Origin: Volvox africanus
Lineage: Eukaryota; Chlorophyta; Chlorophyceae; Chlamydomonadales; Volvocaceae
NCBI GenBank assembly: GCA_030268105.1
Contig: BSDZ01000038.1
Coordinates: 186,001-250,000, forward strand
Length of the DNA stretch: 64,000 nt
Reading direction: 5' to 3'
The position numbers were made by a program, and so were the translations under genes. Position 1 is the first letter of the stretch, and each line of letters starts with the position of its first letter. A model generated the notes under the pieces. The model was not told the origin of the DNA, searched no databases, and saw nothing but the letters and a program-made list of their open reading frames with translations. This document shows, piece after piece, positions 59,555 through 64,000 of the stretch.

Positions 59555-62500
59555 TCATGACGTGCACCCCGCGCAGATGCCCTCCCTTATCACAGCCGCT
59601 GCGTTGGCCGCCACTCGCAGCGCCGCGGCTATGATGGGCGCCAACTCATGTATGCTCACGCCGCGAAAGCTGCCGTTAATGTCCTGATCACTGTCTGCAT
59701 CGTTGATGCTAGAGCCAGCAGCAGCATCGGTGCGACCGCCACGAGCCCGGCGTGTGTCTTCCTCACCGGCTTCAATTGCGATCGCCAACAGGCAGTTGAG
59801 TCGTTCGAGTGTTTCTGACATCGCCCTGAGCAGCGGCTGTTGGTACACCTCGGTGCCTGTTGGTACCACATGGGTCGGTTGGAGGTTTTGGCACAGTGTG
59901 GAATGCAGAAAGGTAGGGGAAAGAGGAGAACGGGAGAAAGAAGACGGGAGAGGAGACCGGGAGAAAGAGGAGGGGAAAGAGGAGGGGAAGAGGAGGGGAA
60001 GAGGAGGGGAAAGAGGAGGGGAAAGAGGAGGGGAAAGAGGAGGGGAAAGAGGAGGGGAAAGAGGAGGGGAAAGAGGAGGGGAAAGAGGAGGGGAAAGAGG
60101 AGGGGAAAGACAAATAAGCAAGACCTGGTACTGCTGTAGAGACGCTGCTGTGATAAAGTGTGGCTATTAACCGCGAAGGTGGAGCCTTGGTGGCTAGCTC
60201 CGTCAAAGGTAGAGAAGGTGAACGTAAACTAGGTAGCCGCCAAGGCCACTGCGAATAGGAGCAGAAAAGAAGGCAGTAGAAAGAGTGGTGAACCGTACTA
60301 TTGGCCTTGCTGCTGCTGCTGGGAACGAAACAGTACCGCGTGAAAATTGTTGGGTTCGCTGAAGTGGAGTGGGGAGTGGGGTGAAAACGGACTGCTGACC
60401 GCTGGTGCTATCATGCGGCGTGTACCTGAGATCATCATGGGGGGGTTATTCGCTGTCCGCCTACGACCCCCCTCGCCTCATCCCGGGAAATAAAAACGCA
60501 ACAACAGAACGAGTACGGCACTCACGTGCATCCAATAAACTCCTTTTCGCCGCCGCCTTCGAAGCCGCCGATGGTGATGGTGATGGCAGCGTGAGTTGCA
60601 TTTTGGCTAGTGATGGCAGCAACAGCTCGTGATGCCGATGCCGCAGCACTGCATCACCGCCCCGAGCACTGTCGCTTCTGTTGTGCAATGCGAGGCGCTG
60701 CGGTGCCACGCAAGCTACTGCAACGTTGAGAGCACCGGCAACGATAGCAAGACGCTCGAAAGGAGGCAATTTGGACAATTTCACAGTCGCCATACAAGTC
60801 ATCAGGTAGGTGATGAATCCCTGGGCTGCCTCCTGGGGTGATAGCTCGCCCGTCTGCTGCTGTTGTTGCAGCTGTTCTCCCTGCTGCGTTTCCTGGAAAA
60901 CACACAGCTGCGTTTCGACGCATTGCAGATGCTGTTGCAGGAGATGCGCGGTGCTGGTGTTGTCCACATTAGCAGGAGGATGGAGGAGCTTGCTGCCGGC
61001 TGCCGTAGACACGGCCACGACCAAAGCCAGCTGCCAAACAGAGATGTACTTGTGGTGCTCCAGCATGGACTTCACTTTGCGCACCATCCGGGGTATTTCG
61101 CTGTGCCGTGCGGGGCAAAACACACACAACACGGGCGAGACGAAGATGCGTCACCTCAACCTCAACCCACTCAGGCCGGAAGGAGCATCGGATGGGACGA
61201 GCAACAGCGGCGAGGCGGACAGAGCAGTATGGGTAATAATGAAAAGCTGCTCTCCCCCCAGCCTCCCGGAACCCAATAACGTGATTTCCCGTTATCCCGC
61301 AGGCCCGCTGCCAAAATGCGTCTTCTCCTGCCACCTAGCAATCCCAACCACACTTACCTCCCCTCACACACATACACACGAACACTATTACAACACCACT
61401 CCCATCAATCCCCATCTCACCAACGCCACTAAACCTTACCAGCAACCTACTCGACTCAGCGAATAAGCTGCCGAAATCCAAGCATAGGTTACCCCTATCC
61501 TTACCCAAAATCTTACCTTCCTAGTTTCCCCGCCCACAGCACCGACGGTGGCGCCAGCTGCAATCCAAGCGTCAGACAGCTCACGCCCGCCTCGCCCAGC
61601 GCCTTGAACGCACCCGGTCGGTCTAAGCAACGCTGCACGAGCGCTGCTGCCAGCGGCGTCACTTGAAGCCACCTCCGCCAGCCACCACTGCCCTCCCTTT
61701 CTCCTCTCCTCCAGTCTTCTCCTTCCTTCTCCCCCTCCTCCTCCTCCCTCGCCTCCTTCTCCTCCCCCTCCTCCTCCTCCTCCTCCTCCCCCTCCTCCTC
61801 CCGTGCCAGCGCCCAGCCCAGCAGCTCCTTCGCCAGCAAGGTTGCAGCGACCTCGAGCTGAGCACAGTATCGAACTGACCCGTGGGTCCGTTGCAAGTTC
61901 CTCTCCAGAGCGCACGGCAGGAATGCGCTCCAGGAAGGGCCCGGTTGGGTCCCCGTCAAGATGCCCGTTGCGGCTTCGACCAGTGCAATCGCATGCTTCT
62001 GAACTTGGTCCACTTGAAGCGACCCGTGGGACATTAGTTCAGCCAGCACGACGAGCAAGGTTCCGGAGCTGTCATCTGTGAGGGCGCTCGGCACAGCGAG
62101 CAGGGCAGTGGCAGACCTCAGGAGAGCAGGGATCAATCCTGGTGACGCAGCGAAGAGTGCCCCCAGGCGGCTTAGAGTGACTGCGCTGCCCTTTCCGGCG
62201 CCAGTGCTGCCACTCATTTCGTAATCGTCATCAATGATGGCCCTAGTAGGCACTTCCACTATATGTACTGTTTTTTCCTTTGCCGCGAAGCACTCCAGGA
62301 CAAGCAAAAGTCGCAGTGAGCGCCATGATATGGAGTCGCCATCCGTAGACGGGAGCATGAGCAGCGGCAACAACGCCTCCATTGCATTCGCTTCCATAGC
62401 TTGCGCCACCCCATGCGGAGTAGATGTCTTCGCAAATCCTGCATTAAAGGCTGCAGTAGACGTCTTTACACCTGCGTGAGAATCCTCGTCCGACGCAACG

Positions 62501-63143
62501 GCAGTCGCAGCTGTGGCGACAACGGCGGACGACAGCAGTCGCGGCGGCATCAATGGAGTAACAAGGAGGTGCTCAAGAACGGTGACCGCATCACGGGCAG
62601 CGCCCGCAGAAGCATGGTGCTGGTCAGTAGCATGGCCAGGGAGTCCCTTATTGGCTGCCATGTCGCTGCTATAATCATCGCTACTGATGACGCTGCTAAT
62701 GCCTATGGTATTGTTACACTCATGTGCCCATTTAGCGTCGACGGCATGCACTGCTCGGGAGAAACAGCAACAGCAGCTGTAACCCCCACCGCCACCGTCA
62801 GGGTTGCCGACATTCAAAGACTTTGGAATCGTGTCTTTGGGGATTGGCAGCACTTGAGACGCTCGTGATGATGACGAGGGTGGTGCTTGCTGAGAGGGCT
62901 GCTGTTGCGGCTGGGATGATGGATCCCCGAAGGTACTTGTGAAGGTACGGATAACGTTCACAAGCGCCGGTAAGACACCGGTGTCAATTATGGCGATCAC
63001 CGGCCGCTCAGAAGTCTTGGGGAAGGCGCGGAGGGTCTCCGCCAGTGCGGCTAAGACCTCGAAACCGCAGCCGTTGCCAGGCGGAGAGCTGTGCGGCACG
63101 CGGGCGGCCATGGGGTCAGGAGGTCGGCCCTGCTGTGACACTT
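59555..63143 (-). CDS. Unrecognised large Ala/Leu-rich protein, 5' exon unresolved
   Basis: Three well-joined exons: 63143-61517, 61100-60526 and 59856-59555 (stop), at least 834 residues. The large exon starts after an acceptor (CCCCAG at 63144), so at least one upstream exon is missing; a candidate with ARM-like character (PHLLAIFSDLGTLED) lies at about 63412-63290. The visible protein alternates helical segments (VLAALAETLRAF, IDTGVLPALVNVIRTF, LFAASPGLIPALLRSATALL, LLVVLAELMSHG) with disordered Gln, Ser and Gly linkers and a long Glu/Arg/Lys run. IDTGVLPALVNVIRTF-type phrases suggest armadillo repeats. The second exon contains polyglutamine. The final exon ends in ALRVAANAAAVIREGIC. I know no family for it. 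It resembles the gene at 8585-11950 in style but not in sequence. Confidence 0.6.
59898..60115. repeat. GAGGGGAAAGAG-type polypurine tandem repeat
   Basis: More than 200 bases that are almost pure purine on the plus strand, with a regular 12-bp unit from about 59965. It lies in the last intron of the minus-strand gene, where it reads as a long pyrimidine tract leading to the acceptor at 59857. Confidence 0.9.
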
Positions 63144-63614
63144 CTGGGGTTAAAATGTTGATATATTATGTCGGAACAAAGGTGGTGCCGGCTAGACCGG
63201 CGTCAACTTGCTGACGAAATTGAATAGGTTAGACGACGGATACCAATGTTGTTGACAACAACAGGAAGGTACAGAGAGAGGGTTAACCTCTTATCCTCAA
63301 GCGTCCCAAGGTCACTAAAGATGGCCAGCAAATGAGGCGAGTCGATGAAAACAAGGAAAACAATACTGGTGCACCGTACGGCATTGACAATGCATGGACG
63401 CCCCATTTGCATATAGGATTTGCTTTGCTGCGGACAACAACCTACGTGCTTGCTTTAAAAGTTATATGCTACTAACGCATTATCCATGCTATAGAGGAAA
63501 ACGGGATAAATCCTCGTCAAGTTGACGGGCTCTGAACTGGTTCCACAAGTATTTGACACAGCACTGAGAATAGTAAAAACTTTGTACTGCTAAAATAGGA
63601 AAAAGATCATCACC
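63144..63614. other. Divergent intergenic region
   Basis: Separates the minus-strand gene from the plus-strand gene starting at 63615. It may hold a missing first exon of the former and the promoters of both. Confidence 0.45.
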
Positions 63615-63916
63615 ATGTCGGAGGCTGGCGCAGTCAACGGAACGCCGGTGCGCGGGCGTGCTGTCCATGCTTGTTGTGTCAGCCCACAATGCATAGCTGA
63701 AGCAAACATTTAGCCCGTTCTATACAGGTCGATGAGGATGTCGCCCTTCTGGATCAGCTAGACGAAGCAAACGGCAAGGAGGACCAGCTTGACGAAGACA
63801 CGGCAGCCTTGCTTCATGAACTCGAAGGCTCTCAACGAGACGTGCAACGCATGCTTGAACAACAGCGCGTACAGGCCGAAGAACTGGGCACCATGAAAGA
63901 ACACCTTTGTGCTGAG
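63615..63916 (+). CDS. 5' end of a coiled-coil protein, runs off the window
   Basis: ATG 63615 opens an 11-codon exon (MSEAGAVNGTP, to 63647) that joins in phase to 63728-63916. The second exon is acidic and helical: DEDVALLDQLDEANGKE, then LLHELEGSQRDVQRMLEQQ, ending before a GTGCGC donor. Heptad-like spacing of Leu suggests a coiled coil. Further exons lie beyond 64000. No family was recognised. Confidence 0.55.
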
Positions 63917-64000
63917 GTGCGCACACCGGAACGTTGAGGTCTGGTTTGTGTCGTGCAGTCTGTCCTCTAGCCCCTGCTTGAAATGTTTACTCCCCGTGTG

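Noticed and set aside
59703..60206. Open frames rich in GERGGERGG or SFPSSFPSS on both strands
   Set aside because: They read through the GAGGGGAAAGAG simple repeat; the real gene treats this as intron.

Overview
The window is nuclear DNA from a green alga, most likely a chlamydomonadalean (volvocalean) species. The evidence is intron-dense genes with GT..AG introns, plastid-pathway genes in nuclear form with transit-type N termini (IspG/HDS, Ycf54), TGTAA polyadenylation-type signals, and short interstitial runs of TTTTAGGG, the Chlamydomonas-type telomere unit. There are no bacterial-style operons. I rebuilt gene models by joining phase-compatible exons by eye; starts of several genes lie outside the window or were not found.

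Layout. 276-7119 (+): 3' three quarters of importin-4 (16 exons). 8585-about 11950 (-): unrecognised low-complexity helical protein, convergent with importin. 13844-15583 (+): single-pass membrane protein with a C-terminal LysM domain, 5' end unresolved. 18612-20744 (+): pentameric polyubiquitin with homogenised exon-intron repeats. 20907-23234 (-): STI1-domain protein with a mitochondrial-type presequence, tail to tail with ubiquitin. 23762-25855 (+): proline-rich protein with C-terminal UBA domains. 27201-34059 (+): 15 exons of chloroplast IspG/HDS. 35916-36829 (-): Ycf54, a chlorophyll-synthesis factor. 38254-47460 (-): tubulin cofactor D. 48404-48613 (-): possible last exon of a small membrane protein. 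51531-55399 (-): complete six-exon secreted protein with four Kazal-type domains and a proline-rich stalk. 56553-58541 (-): five-exon DOT1-like methyltransferase. 59555-63143 (-): unrecognised large protein. 63615 to the right edge (+): 5' end of a coiled-coil protein.

The genes are unrelated housekeeping and accessory genes, not a pathway cluster. IspG (isoprenoid precursors) and Ycf54 (Mg-protoporphyrin ester cyclase) both serve chlorophyll and plastid metabolism, but sharing a neighbourhood in a eukaryote does not imply co-regulation.

The most noteworthy points are: a small repeated element present as one insertion of 351 bp and one tandem pair of 550 bp, each bounded by perfect 11-12 bp direct repeats; the four-Kazal secreted protein; the homogenised ubiquitin introns; probable GC-AG introns in three genes; a possible 27-nt intron; and introns whose 5' ends are G-rich and 3' ends C-rich.
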